This document shows positions 35,103-45,000 of a stretch of 64,000 nt of DNA, piece by piece. Numbering within the stretch: the first letter of the stretch is position 1; every line of letters begins with the position of its first letter. A program made the position numbers and the translations under genes. Source of the DNA: an uncultured Victivallis sp. (GTDB lineage: Bacteria > Verrucomicrobiota > Lentisphaeria > Victivallales > Victivallaceae); assembly GCF_944391105.1 (NCBI RefSeq), contig NZ_CALXSK010000005.1:1-64000 (forward strand), given 5' to 3'. The notes below the pieces were generated by a model that saw nothing but the letters and a program-made list of their open reading frames with translations, had not been told where the DNA came from and did not search any database.

Positions 35103-35548
35103 GATAAACCTCCTTCTGAAAAAGCTCTTTACTGTTCGTACGCAATATAATATACCACGACAGCGATGGAAAAACAAGAGGTGGATCTCTTCCGGATGAG
35201 GACGCGTCGGTTTGCTTTGCGGAGGATCGTTTCAGCAGCTCCGGAGAATCCGGACCGCCGGGAGTGCGACCGGCTTTGGAAAAACGGTTGGCGAGCGTTG
35301 ATGCGTTTCTCTGTCGGAGTTAACGTCGTCTGCAACAGATTTCACGAATGAGGCAGTGAAATGATTTTTTTCGGCAGCCAAGTTGTTTTTTAATTTTATA
35401 ATAGATTGAAAACAAATATGATAGATGATAAAATGTAAATCCATGTAAAAAATAAAATTGCATTAATTGCAGATTTTTCTTGGAAATTTACATTGCCTTC
35501 AGTATAATTTATGTTGGAACCCGGCCGTGGGCCGGAGGAGTTTTGATT
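35103..35548. other. Divergent intergenic region between the pseudogene and the locus 3 regulator
   Basis: The first ~60 bp hold the ribosome binding site and an AT-rich promoter-like stretch for the minus-strand pseudogene. The middle (about 35160-35350) shows no feature I can name. The last ~120 bp are very AT-rich and hold the LacI promoter and a putative operator pair. Confidence 0.5.
35432..35508 (+). promoter_or_regulatory. Promoter and spaced operator halves of the locus 3 LacI gene
   Basis: TTGGAA (35480-35485) and TATAAT (35503-35508) are 17 nt apart. AATGTAAAT at 35432-35440 is the exact reverse complement of ATTTACATT at 35486-35494, which sits at the start of the promoter spacer. 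The pair could be bound by the encoded LacI protein. Confidence 0.55.
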
Positions 35549-36571
35549 ATGCTTATGGAACATACGACGATCAAGGAAGTTGCCGCGCGGGCGCGGGTCA
35601 GCACTGCGACCGTTTCACGAATTCTCAACGGAAAATATGCGCATCGTTCGTCGACAGTGGAGAACGTAAAGCGGGCGATCGAAGAGCTGCGCACCGCGCG
35701 TACCTTTTCCGGCGGGCGCGAAGTCGAAACGCCCGAGAGCGTGGGAGTCGTGATGTTCGCCTATCGCGATTTCCTCAACACGAATTACAATGCCACACTG
35801 GCCTCTTCCATCATGGAGGAGCTTACGTCGGAGAATTATTCCGCCCAGATCATTGCGCTGAGCCCGAAGTCTCTCGGAATCGGTTACATCGCCGGGCTCG
35901 TGCGGGAGCACCATCTCAAGGGGCTGTTGGTTCCGGAATTCGATCTGCTTTACGCGGTTTCGGAGAAACTTGAGAAACTCGGAATCCCCGTTGTCAGCAT
36001 CGGGAATTTCTCCGGAATTCGCTGTCGGGTCAGCTCCAACAGCTTCCGTGCCGGTTGCGATGCCGCCAACTATCTGTGGAGCAACGGTCACCGCCGGTTT
36101 GGAATCGTTTCGATGTCACGAACGGACTTCTGCCAGGCGCAGCGAATCGACGGATTCTGCAGAACCATTCAGCAGCTCGGCGGCGATCCCGAAGAAGTCT
36201 GGATCCGGGAATTCCGTTCTCTGGAAGGGTATTCCGCATCAAGCGTGATCTCCGAACTGGTCAATATGAAGCGGAGCCCGACTGCGATTTTTTCGACCAA
36301 CAGCATGTTCAGCCGGAAATTGATTGCGGGACTGGCGCAGGCCGGACTTCACGTTCCGGGGGATATATCGCTGCTCTCGTTCGAGGAGGACGGGGAGTTG
36401 GAGGATTTCCCGGTTCCGGTCAGCGTCATGCGGCAGCCGACCCGCGATATGGGCAGACTTGCTGTGGAAATGCTGGTGAAAAAACTGCGCGGCCTGGAGG
36501 TCGTGGAAAATGAAGAATTGAATTGTTCGCTGATCATTCGCAGAAGTGTCCGGAGTATTCCGGTTGAATAA
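35549..36571 (+). CDS. LacI-family transcriptional regulator (locus 3)
   Basis: The 340-residue protein starts with a LacI helix-turn-helix (TTIKEVAARARVSTATVSRIL) and a hinge. A periplasmic-binding-protein-like sensor follows, with CDAANYLWSNGHRRFGIVS and SPTAIFSTNSMFSRKLIAGL. It is likely the local repressor of the GH130, pseudopilin and giant hydrolase genes that follow in the same direction with short gaps. The start at 35549 is chosen for GGAGGAG 8 nt upstream; a longer open frame reaches 35480 but would include the promoter. Confidence 0.88.
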   Translation: MLMEHTTIKEVAARARVSTATVSRILNGKYAHRSSTVENVKRAIEELRTARTFSGGREVETPESVGVVMFAYRDFLNTNYNATLASSIMEELTSENYSAQIIALSPKSLGIGYIAGLVREHHLKGLLVPEFDLLYAVSEKLEKLGIPVVSIGNFSGIRCRVSSNSFRAGCDAANYLWSNGHRRFGIVSMSRTDFCQAQRIDGFCRTIQQLGGDPEEVWIREFRSLEGYSASSVISELVNMKRSPTAIFSTNSMFSRKLIAGLAQAGLHVPGDISLLSFEEDGELEDFPVPVSVMRQPTRDMGRLAVEMLVKKLRGLEVVENEELNCSLIIRRSVRSIPVE

Positions 36572-36588
36572 AAACGAATGAGGGTCTT

Positions 36589-37578
36589 ATGCTGTTTCAG
36601 AAGTTTGCCGGCAATCCGGTGCTGGGGCCGGAGGCGTTTCCATCCGACATCATGTATGTATTCAACCCCGGAGCGATTCGCTGCAACGGAGAGTACCTGC
36701 TGGTGGCGGACGCCGCTACGGCTGCAACGCCGATCGTTTTCTGGATCGCCCGCAGCCGGGATGGAATCCACTTCACGCCGGATCCGGAGCCGATCGCGGA
36801 TTGGCCCGCTCCCGCGGCGGGACCGGAGAACTGCATTTACGATCCGCGCATCACCTTCATTGACGGCGAATATATTCTCATGTATGCGAGTCAGGCCGAG
36901 GGGCGCGGCGTTCGTACCGGGGTGGTCCGCACGAAGGATTTCCGCCGGTTCACGCGGATCGAACAGGCCGAAACCGGTCGGAACAACCGCAATTCCGTGC
37001 TGTTTCCCGAGAAGATCAACGGCCGCTATGTCCGCTTTGACCGTCCGATGGGGGATGACGAACTTGAACCGAGCGATATGTGCATCAGTTACTCCGACGA
37101 TCTGTCGAACTGGTACGGCAGCAAAGTGTTGATGACGCCGCGCCCGGGATGCTGGGATTCGCATAAAATCGGCGGCGGAGCGGTCCCGATCCGCACCAGC
37201 GAAGGATGGCTGGAAATCTATCACGGAGTCGATTTGACCTGCAACGGTTACATTTACCGTCTGGGCGTGATGCTGCTTGATCTGGACGATCCATCCCGGA
37301 TCATTGCACGCGGGGGGATGCCGGTTCTCTGGCCGGATCGGCCTTATGAGATGCAAGGACGCGTTCCGAACGTGACGTTCGGCTGTAATGCGCTGCTCGA
37401 ATCGGATGGAACCGTGCGGATCTATTATGGGGCCGCGGACACCTGTATCGGTCTGGCGACGGCGAAGCTGGACGATTTGATTGCCGCCTGCCACCGCGGC
37501 AATCCGGTCGCAGAGACGTTTTTTTTCGGAAAGAAGCAGGAAAACAGCATTGAAACTCTTGAACTTGCAACCCTATAA
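36589..37578 (+). CDS. GH130 family glycosidase or beta-mannoside phosphorylase
   Basis: The 329-residue five-bladed propeller protein shows GH130 hallmarks: [37 protein letters not shown] with the catalytic Asp85, [32 protein letters not shown] and YYGAAD. Family members phosphorolyse or hydrolyse beta-1,2- or beta-1,4-mannosides. The Glu usually before the catalytic DPR is Tyr here (IYDPRIT), so specificity may differ. No signal peptide, hence cytoplasmic, acting on imported oligosaccharide. It lies 17 bp after the LacI gene and just before the pseudopilin. Confidence 0.87.
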   Translation: MLFQKFAGNPVLGPEAFPSDIMYVFNPGAIRCNGEYLLVADAATAATPIVFWIARSRDGIHFTPDPEPIADWPAPAAGPENCIYDPRITFIDGEYILMYASQAEGRGVRTGVVRTKDFRRFTRIEQAETGRNNRNSVLFPEKINGRYVRFDRPMGDDELEPSDMCISYSDDLSNWYGSKVLMTPRPGCWDSHKIGGGAVPIRTSEGWLEIYHGVDLTCNGYIYRLGVMLLDLDDPSRIIARGGMPVLWPDRPYEMQGRVPNVTFGCNALLESDGTVRIYYGAADTCIGLATAKLDDLIAACHRGNPVAETFFFGKKQENSIETLELATL

Positions 37579-37594
37579 CCCAGGAGAAATGGCT

Positions 37595-38296
37595 ATGAGA
37601 AGCAATCTATTCACATTGATCGAGCTCCTTGTTGTAATTGCGATTATCGCAATCCTCGCGTCCATGCTGCTGCCGGCATTGAATCAGGCGCGGGCGCGGG
37701 CGCAGAGTTCCGGATGCGCCAACAACCTGAAACAGATTGCGCATGCGGCGAGCATGTATTCCGGCGATTACGATGATTATCTGCTGCGGACTCGCTACCT
37801 GGAGTATTCGCAATCACGTCCGAATTGGAAGGACTGCTCCCGTTTCTGGCCGAATTTTATCAAGAATTATCTTGGAATCTCCGGTTCTTATCTTGATGAG
37901 GACTGGTTTAAGCACAAGATCTTCCGTTGTCCCGGCAATCAGAATGTGGGAGCCGGTTTCACGGAAGGCATCAGCTACGCCATGCATTCGCAGAACTCTT
38001 TCAACGGTTCCGGCTGGAGCGAAAAGGCGTTCAAGGCGGGCAGCGTTCCGACGCCTGCTTCGAAGCTGCAGATTCTCGACGGCAACAAAGGGGACTGGTG
38101 GGGACTTGAATTTCTATTCAGTCATGGCATCGATCCGAACAGCAAGAATGCTGCGGATCCGCGCCATAACAACTCTGTGAACGCGACGTTTCTCGACGGT
38201 CATGTGCAATCCGTTTCAGGACGGATCCTGTTCGAATATTCTTCAAGTGGTGAACCGTGGCGTTATGATCAACGTTCCGTGTACGCCTGGAATTAA
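37595..38296 (+). CDS. Pseudopilin (locus 3)
   Basis: The 233-residue protein begins [22 protein letters not shown], a six-residue-scale leader followed by the pilin helix with Glu at +5. It then has [10 protein letters not shown] and ends with [17 protein letters not shown], a perfect H-X9-DG box. The residue before the cleavage site is Leu, not Gly. The start at 37595 has GGAGA about 8 nt upstream; ATG 37589 is too close to that site. It lies between the GH130 gene and a giant secreted protein, all in one direction with short gaps. Confidence 0.88.
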   Translation: MRSNLFTLIELLVVIAIIAILASMLLPALNQARARAQSSGCANNLKQIAHAASMYSGDYDDYLLRTRYLEYSQSRPNWKDCSRFWPNFIKNYLGISGSYLDEDWFKHKIFRCPGNQNVGAGFTEGISYAMHSQNSFNGSGWSEKAFKAGSVPTPASKLQILDGNKGDWWGLEFLFSHGIDPNSKNAADPRHNNSVNATFLDGHVQSVSGRILFEYSSSGEPWRYDQRSVYAWN

Positions 38297-38307
38297 AAGG
38301 GGGATTC

Positions 38308-41300
38308 ATGAAATATTTCTTCAACTGTCTGGGGGTGTTTTTCGCCATTGCTCTGACTGGCGCCCCGGTTGAGCTGTTGCCGCTGCCGGAGGCGACGGTC
38401 GTGTTTTCCGGAGAGACCCTCCCGAAAGAGGCGGCAAGTACGTTGATTTCCGGTCCCGGCCAGCCTCAACCGCATTGGGGTAAATTAGAGGGGGCGGGGG
38501 CGACCGTCACATTTGCGAAACCTGTGCCACTGCCGCAGATTGCGGTGATTCGTTACGGCTATGCCGACTGGGCGGTCCCTGCCGAACTCGAATACTCCGT
38601 CAACGGCGGCGAGGCGAAACGCATCCGGCTTTCCGCGGCGCGAACAGCCCCGCATCAGGGAGGCCGGACCCTCGAGGCGGATCTGATTTCACTGGATACC
38701 GCTCCGGTCACGTCGTTCACAATCAAAGTGGTTGATGTTGAGACAAAAGATCGCAAATATTGTGCACATGGCGTATTGAAACTGGCCCGTCCGAAATCCG
38801 TGATTCCCGCTGCCGCTCCCGCTGCCGCTGCCGCTGCTGCGGTTTCGTCCCCCGGCCCGTCCGATGCACCGGAGATTTTTTATGAGTTGAAGCCGCTGCC
38901 GGAATCGACGGTCACGGTTCTCGGCGGGACGATTCCCGAGCCGGAACGGATCGTGGCTCCGAGGCTCGATGCGCTTTCGGTTGGAAATCCGGCGGATTTC
39001 CAGTTCCGGGTTGATTTCCGGGAACCGGTTTCGCTTCCATACGTGGCGATTCCGCGTGTCGGCTGGGGAGACTGGGCCGTGCCGAAAACAATCGAGTACC
39101 AGGTCGATGGCGGGCCTGTCCGGAAGGTCGAATTGAAGGCTTCCCGGATCGATCCGAACCGCGGAGGTTCTCTGCATCCGGCAGATCTGATTGAAATTGG
39201 CGAAAAACCGGTGAAGTCGCTGACGTTCCACGTCACAGCCGTCGAGACGAAGGTCAACAAGCACGGCTCGATCAAACTTGCGAGGCCGGAACGGGCGGTG
39301 TTTTCTCTTCCGCTGGATGCTGGGAAGTGGGCGGATTCAACCGGTGTCGCGGTGGAGATCATTACGCCGGAACCTGTCTCGGATGCGGCATTGACCGCGA
39401 CCGCGTACCGCTTCCGGCGGGATTGCCGCTGGACACGTCCGTTGCCGGAGCTTTCCGCCGGAAAGCATGAATTTCAATTTCTCTGGAGTGAATTCTGCTG
39501 TGCGGAAGAACCGCAACTTGTGCTGGAACCCGGCCAGATTCATCTGCTGGAGCTCTCCTTCCCCGATCCTGCAGTGAAAGGGGTTTCCCTGAAGTGCCGG
39601 CCGGTTTCCGGAAAACCGTCCACCTCCTTTTGCGAACGATTCCCGATGCCGGATTTCTCCGCCGGTCCGGACGGCTGGAGGAACGGCATCCCCGCGAACG
39701 GGTTCGGCCGGTTCGGCTATCATGACAACAACGGACTGTTGACCTGCAACATTGAGAACGACGGTTTTTTTTACCAGACTTCGGACGGAGCGTTCCTGAA
39801 ACTCTCGATCGGCAACGGTGCGGAGCAGAAACGGGTATGGCGTCGCGTCGATGTCGGCAGCGACCATATGGTCATCACGCAGCTCAAGCGGTTTATCGGG
39901 GCGAAGGAGAACAAGGTTACGAGCCGGGCGTTCGGGGAATTTGACGCGAGCCGTCTGCCGGAACGTTACGTGGCGAGCATCCTTGCCCCTGGATTTCTGG
40001 TTTATTCGAAAGATTCGGTGCTTACACTGAAACCGGATCGTGATCTCGGGACCCCCTTTCTGCTGTTCCCCGGGAAGGATCGTCAGGTCGTCTGGACGGA
40101 GGCTGCGGAAGCTGATCTCGCCGGATTGTCGGAGGGGTGGGTGGTCGTCAGCTTCGAAAAACGCCCGGGACAACCGATTTTGCTGGCGTTTCAGGAGAAG
40201 CCGCAGAAGGTCATTACCGAGGCCGGAATGCTCGGATTCACCTTCGGGAAGCCGCGGGGGTGGATCGGCTTCGGCACGCCTGCCGGTTATCGTGCATTCG
40301 CGGGAACCCCCGGCCGGGTCGATGAGAAAAGCGCGCGTCTGACCGATGTTTCCCGCCGCCTGGCCGCACTGTTGAGAAGTTATCCATTGCAGAGCACGAT
40401 GAAATTCCGGATCGGCGAAGGCAAGGTTGAATTCGCAGAATCGTTCCGCCACCTGGCGTGGAGCAATGCCTGGGGCGAGTCGGGGGAAACATGGCTTCCA
40501 TGTCCACCGCTTGTGGCGTTCGGCGGCGACAATGGATATCCGGTTGGATTCCCTGCCGGGAAACCGGAATCGTTCGGGATCGACACCAAATACGGTCCGT
40601 ACCGGGTCTGGAATTTTTCCAATCAGAGCTGCGGCCGTTATGAGCTGCCGCAGCCTCCGGTCGACAACTTCCTCTATCCGGTTCCGGCAGACGATGCCGA
40701 TGCAAAACGGGTTGGAGAGGCGATTGCAAAGCACATCGGAGGGAAACCGGAAGCACGCGTAAAAGGGGATTCGCTCTCGTGCTGGTGGATGTACGCCTCC
40801 GGCAGTCTGGCGCAGAGCCTTTTCACTCCGGAGCAGCGCAATGCCGTTTCCGCCGCCTGGAAGTGCGGCGTTGATTTTGTACTGGGGCCGCGGGGCTGGT
40901 TTGAGAGGACCGAACCGTTCAGCCATCGGAGTTATCCGATTTCATTCGCGTGGGTTGACCAGGCCAACGAGATTCTCGGCGACCCGAATTCCGGCATCGG
41001 CGGGGCGCTTTCCGGATTGTCTAACTACGCGCGGTTTACGGGGGATTGGAAGACGATCGAACAGAACTGGGAGATGATTCGCCGGTTTCCGCTCTACTTT
41101 TATCTTTCGCACGACTGGACGATGATGCAGTCCGGCTGTCGCGAGCATACGGCGGCTTCCGCCATCGACATGGATGTGATCTCCTACGAGGGGGCGGCCG
41201 GCCTGTACCGGATGGCGAAGACGTTGCGGCGGGAGGATGACGCGGCTGCGGCGGCGATGCTGCTCTCGCGTTACGCGCTGGCGGACACTCAGAAGTGGCG

Positions 41301-41946
41301 GGGGCCGTCCTATCGCAACCCTGCTCTGAAACCGGAGGAGTGGCGCGGAATGGGAATCGGTTTTTCCGAGCACTACGGATTTGAAGTCATGAGCGCCCGC
41401 GGGAAAGACCAGAATTACATCAACAGCGAAATCGCCCTGTCGCTTGCGTGGATCGGCAATTATCCCTGTTTTTACGCGATGCTGCTGACGGGAAACGGGG
41501 AGGAGTTCTGGCGATTCTTCGAATACACTTACGTGGAAAATACGCTGGATGACTGGCGGAAAAAGCATCCCGGCCACCGCAACTGGCACGACGCGAATAT
41601 CGCCGCCCACCTTTACATGCGGCTGCTGCTGGGGGAAAAGCGTGAGGCAGTCCGCAAGGAGCTTGAGGCGCAGAAGATGTGGAGTCCGTCGCCGCGCATG
41701 GCCGCCGAAAACGCCGGGATGTACGCACTCTATTTCGGCGGGGATTCCCCTGTCCGGCTGGCTGACTGGGGGAAGGCGAAGCTGCTCCGGTTCGACTGGA
41801 ACCGGACGGACCGGGTTCTCGAAGCGGAATTCGAATCGCCGGAACCGGCGACACTGGTTTTCGAGTGTCGGGAAAAACCGCAGAGCGGGCCGGAGTCTCC
41901 GCTGCCGCTGCCGCCGGGCCGCCGGACGGTCCGCTGGAGTTTCTGA
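38308..41946 (+). CDS. Giant secreted protein with duplicated N-terminal domain, probable glycan-active enzyme
   Basis: The 1212-residue protein has a signal peptide (MKYFFNCLGVFFAIALTGAP). It continues with two related domains of ~140 residues (LLPLPEATVVFSGETLP and LKPLPESTVTVLGGTIP; each with GYADWAVP / GWGDWAVP and ADLI), joined by a low-complexity Ala/Pro linker near residue 175. A beta-rich middle follows. Then from about residue 800 comes a helix-rich part (WWMYASGSLAQSLFTPEQRN, HRSYPISFAWVDQANEIL, YEGAAGLYRMAKTL) reminiscent of an alpha/alpha toroid hydrolase or lyase. I cannot assign a CAZy family. It follows the pseudopilin by 11 bp, which suggests work on an extracellular polysaccharide. 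Confidence 0.65.
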   Translation: MKYFFNCLGVFFAIALTGAPVELLPLPEATVVFSGETLPKEAASTLISGPGQPQPHWGKLEGAGATVTFAKPVPLPQIAVIRYGYADWAVPAELEYSVNGGEAKRIRLSAARTAPHQGGRTLEADLISLDTAPVTSFTIKVVDVETKDRKYCAHGVLKLARPKSVIPAAAPAAAAAAAVSSPGPSDAPEIFYELKPLPESTVTVLGGTIPEPERIVAPRLDALSVGNPADFQFRVDFREPVSLPYVAIPRVGWGDWAVPKTIEYQVDGGPVRKVELKASRIDPNRGGSLHPADLIEIGEKPVKSLTFHVTAVETKVNKHGSIKLARPERAVFSLPLDAGKWADSTGVAVEIITPEPVSDAALTATAYRFRRDCRWTRPLPELSAGKHEFQFLWSEFCCAEEPQLVLEPGQIHLLELSFPDPAVKGVSLKCRPVSGKPSTSFCERFPMPDFSAGPDGWRNGIPANGFGRFGYHDNNGLLTCNIENDGFFYQTSDGAFLKLSIGNGAEQKRVWRRVDVGSDHMVITQLKRFIGAKENKVTSRAFGEFDASRLPERYVASILAPGFLVYSKDSVLTLKPDRDLGTPFLLFPGKDRQVVWTEAAEADLAGLSEGWVVVSFEKRPGQPILLAFQEKPQKVITEAGMLGFTFGKPRGWIGFGTPAGYRAFAGTPGRVDEKSARLTDVSRRLAALLRSYPLQSTMKFRIGEGKVEFAESFRHLAWSNAWGESGETWLPCPPLVAFGGDNGYPVGFPAGKPESFGIDTKYGPYRVWNFSNQSCGRYELPQPPVDNFLYPVPADDADAKRVGEAIAKHIGGKPEARVKGDSLSCWWMYASGSLAQSLFTPEQRNAVSAAWKCGVDFVLGPRGWFERTEPFSHRSYPISFAWVDQANEILGDPNSGIGGALSGLSNYARFTGDWKTIEQNWEMIRRFPLYFYLSHDWTMMQSGCREHTAASAIDMDVISYEGAAGLYRMAKTLRREDDAAAAAMLLSRYALADTQKWRGPSYRNPALKPEEWRGMGIGFSEHYGFEVMSARGKDQNYINSEIALSLAWIGNYPCFYAMLLTGNGEEFWRFFEYTYVENTLDDWRKKHPGHRNWHDANIAAHLYMRLLLGEKREAVRKELEAQKMWSPSPRMAAENAGMYALYFGGDSPVRLADWGKAKLLRFDWNRTDRVLEAEFESPEPATLVFECREKPQSGPESPLPLPPGRRTVRWSF

Positions 41947-41952
41947 ACGCAA

Positions 41953-41981
41953 GAAAACGGGGAGTCGGAAAACGACTCCCC
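41953..41981 (-). terminator. Terminator of the locus 4 transcript
   Basis: A 9-bp perfect stem (GGGGAGTCG at 41959-41967 with CGACTCCCC at 41973-41981) is followed on the minus strand by GTTTTC. It lies just past the end of the minus-strand gene at 42003 and between convergent genes. Confidence 0.75.
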
Positions 41982-42002
41982 GGTCAGGTATACTGGCAAC
42001 AG

Positions 42003-45000
42003 CTACTGCAGAACCAGCAAATTGAAGACGTCGGGACTCTTGCTGTCCGCGATGCCGGATCCCCATGAGAGGAAGCCGTCGCGGCCTTTGCCGGAGTTGC
42101 TGTTCACGAGCAGCGAAAATCCGATCTTCGACCCCGGCGTCAGCTTCAGCTGGAACTCCTTCGCATCGAAGTCGACGAGGTAGAGGTTGTGGTTTTTCTC
42201 CAGAGGAACGAAGGTGAGTTTTGACGCCTTCATCAATCCGGAAGGCGATCCGATGTGCCGGAAAATCGTCCCTCGCGTACCGGTTTGAGCGACCGTCACC
42301 TCATGCCACCCGCCGCCCGGACGACCATCACTTCCCCGCTGCTGAAGCGCGATCTGCAGCGAGTCTCCGTTCCAGGCGCTCTCCGCCGGATAGGGCTGAT
42401 GGAACGATTTATCCGTTACGAGAACCTGGATTTGAAGTTTTTCGGCATCGTAAAACGCCCGGAACCGGGCGGAGATGTTCGGCTCGATCTCGCCGCCCTG
42501 CCAGCTCTTCCAGTTCGAGCTCGCGCTGAAATCGGTCCAGTCATCGGCCGAGAGCAGCTGGGAAAGTTTGAGGTCGTCGCGTCCGAACCCTTCCGGAAGC
42601 TTCGGCGTCGCCTTTTCCTGAACCTCCCACGGACGCACCGAAAACGCGAGCGGCAACGCATTCTTATTCCGGTCGATGATCCGGATCAGGCGGAACTGTC
42701 CCCGATTGACATTCGGCTCCATGGCGACCCGGAACGCGATTGCCTGTCGGCCGCCCGGTGGAAGCGTCAGTTCCTTCGGAATATCCTCCAGAATTTTGAC
42801 GCCTGCGGGGAGCACGAGTGCCGGACGCACCGTCTGCGTCTCATTCGAACAGTTCTGCAATTCCACGTTGAACCGCGCATCACGGAAGTTCCGCACGTTG
42901 TAGCCGAATGCGTTGAACGTCATATCCGAGACATCCAGTTTCGCCCGGAAGACAACCGGCGCGACCGTGCGCGGTTCTGCCCGGTCGGCGAAATTGCGTG
43001 CGAGTTTGAAGTATTTCATTGCCCTGGTGTCTGTCTCGATCTTTCCGTTCAGTTTCCGCATCGGCAGCTTCAGATAGGCGATCTGGCCGTATGCTTCGAA
43101 CGCGCCGGACTTCCGGCCGAGCGGATGGCCGTCGATCGCAAACACCTCGCCGCTCACCCCCGCCGGAAGCGCAAACTTCCCGTCCGGCTGCCAGAGGAAC
43201 ACCAGCGCATCGTTCCCGCTCCGGAATACGCGTGCCCGCTTTGTCTTCGCCCCCTTGAGGTCGCCCGCATATTCCGCCCCCGCAAAGAAACGGGCAAGGA
43301 ACGCATAGGCCGCCATCGAACGCATCGGCGTGTGATTGGCGTCCATCATGCCGAAGTTCTTCGCTCCTTCCGGATAGAACTTATATTCGAAGGCAAAGTA
43401 ACGTTCCACGCCAAGTGCCTTGAACTCCAGCGCTTTCCCGACAATTCCGGCCGCGGAGGCCATGTCTTCCCGCGGAACGGCGCGTTCTCCGTTGGAGTTG
43501 TTCCACGGGGTGCCGCATTCGGTGATCCAGATCGGGATTCCCGCCCGAGGATGACGCAATGCAAGTTCGCGTTCGCGCAAGCCGGCGACGGTCGGCTCCA
43601 TCGCTTCGATTCCGGCGTAGGTGTGATAGCTCATCACGTCGCAGGTGTCGAGCATCGCATTGGCAAGGTAGGCGTCCTGAAACGCCGTTCCCGGCCACGG
43701 GTGCGCGAAGACGCCGCCGACGATCCTGGTGTCGAGTCCCGCCTGCCGGGCTGCGAACGAAACCGCCTTCGTAAAACTCGAAACCCCTTCCGCCGGGCGG
43801 TATGACCCGAATCCGAGATCAGGTTCGTTCCAGACTTCCAGCGCTTTGAGCGTGCCGCTGTAATGGCGCATGATTTCCACCCAGCTCTCTCCCGTTTTCT
43901 TCAGGTGATTCGGGAAGGGATTCGGTCCGAATTTCTCCGGATCGAGCTTCTCCCGGCTCCACGCGGGCGCATCGTGGAAGGTGTCGAGGGTTTTGATTCC
44001 CTCTTCCGTGGCGATTTTCCGATAGAGCGCGAAGTTGTCGCGATAGAGGAATTTCCCTTCTTCCGGTTCGATGTTGTTCCAGCTCAGGCGGTCGCGATTC
44101 CAGAGAATGCCGTTCCCTTTGAGAATGCGGCAGTAGGAGCGGATCACGGCTTCGTTCAGCAGGGGGCGTCCCCAGCTGAAGGAGGTGTCGATTGCGAAGA
44201 ACTCGTCCGGAGTTTCCGCCGTCACGTCGCACTGGAAGACTCCGACTTGAAACGCCAGCGCCGGAACGGTGTATTCGAGCAGACCAACATAACCGCGCAT
44301 CGGCGGAAGTTTCAGCACATTCCGCTCCGGATCGAACTTTGCCGTATCTCCGGAAAAGATCACCTTCCCCTGATAATCCCGGACGAAAAAGCGGCGGAAC
44401 GCCTCTTCCGGTACGTCCGGTTTGCCCGAGAGCTGGAGTTCCACCGGCGAGGAATCCGAGGTTGAGCGGAACAGCCTCTCCGGAGAGACCGGCTTGAAAC
44501 GGATCTGGCCGGCGTCCTGATAGTTTGGGGTGTAAAGTTTGATATTGGAGAACTCGACGACAGCCTGTTTATCCACCAGCCAGCTGTGGAAGGAGAAGGC
44601 GAATCCCCGGATCGGAGAACGCAGAATCCCGTCGTTGCTGCCGCCCCAGTGGTGTTCCGGCGACCCCGCGACCGGAAGCGTGATCTCCTGAACTTCTTCA
44701 GGATTTCCCGAAAGAGTGAGGTAGTGCTGATGGATCTGCCCGTCCGAATCCTGGAATCGCAGATCGATCCCTTTCGAAGCGGTTTTCACATGGAAGGAGA
44801 TGGCCGAGAGTTCCCGCGGCGTTTGAAAGTGATGCCAGACCGCGACGTAACTGCCGCCCTTCGTGAAGTCTCCGTTGAGCCGGAGCGTGTCCAACCCGAC
44901 GAGTTCGCAGGACCCGGTCGCTCCCGGAAATTCCGGCCCGTTCGTGAAATCCCAGGTGTTCGATTCCTCGCCGGGAAGCAGCGGTATCGCGTAACCATGT

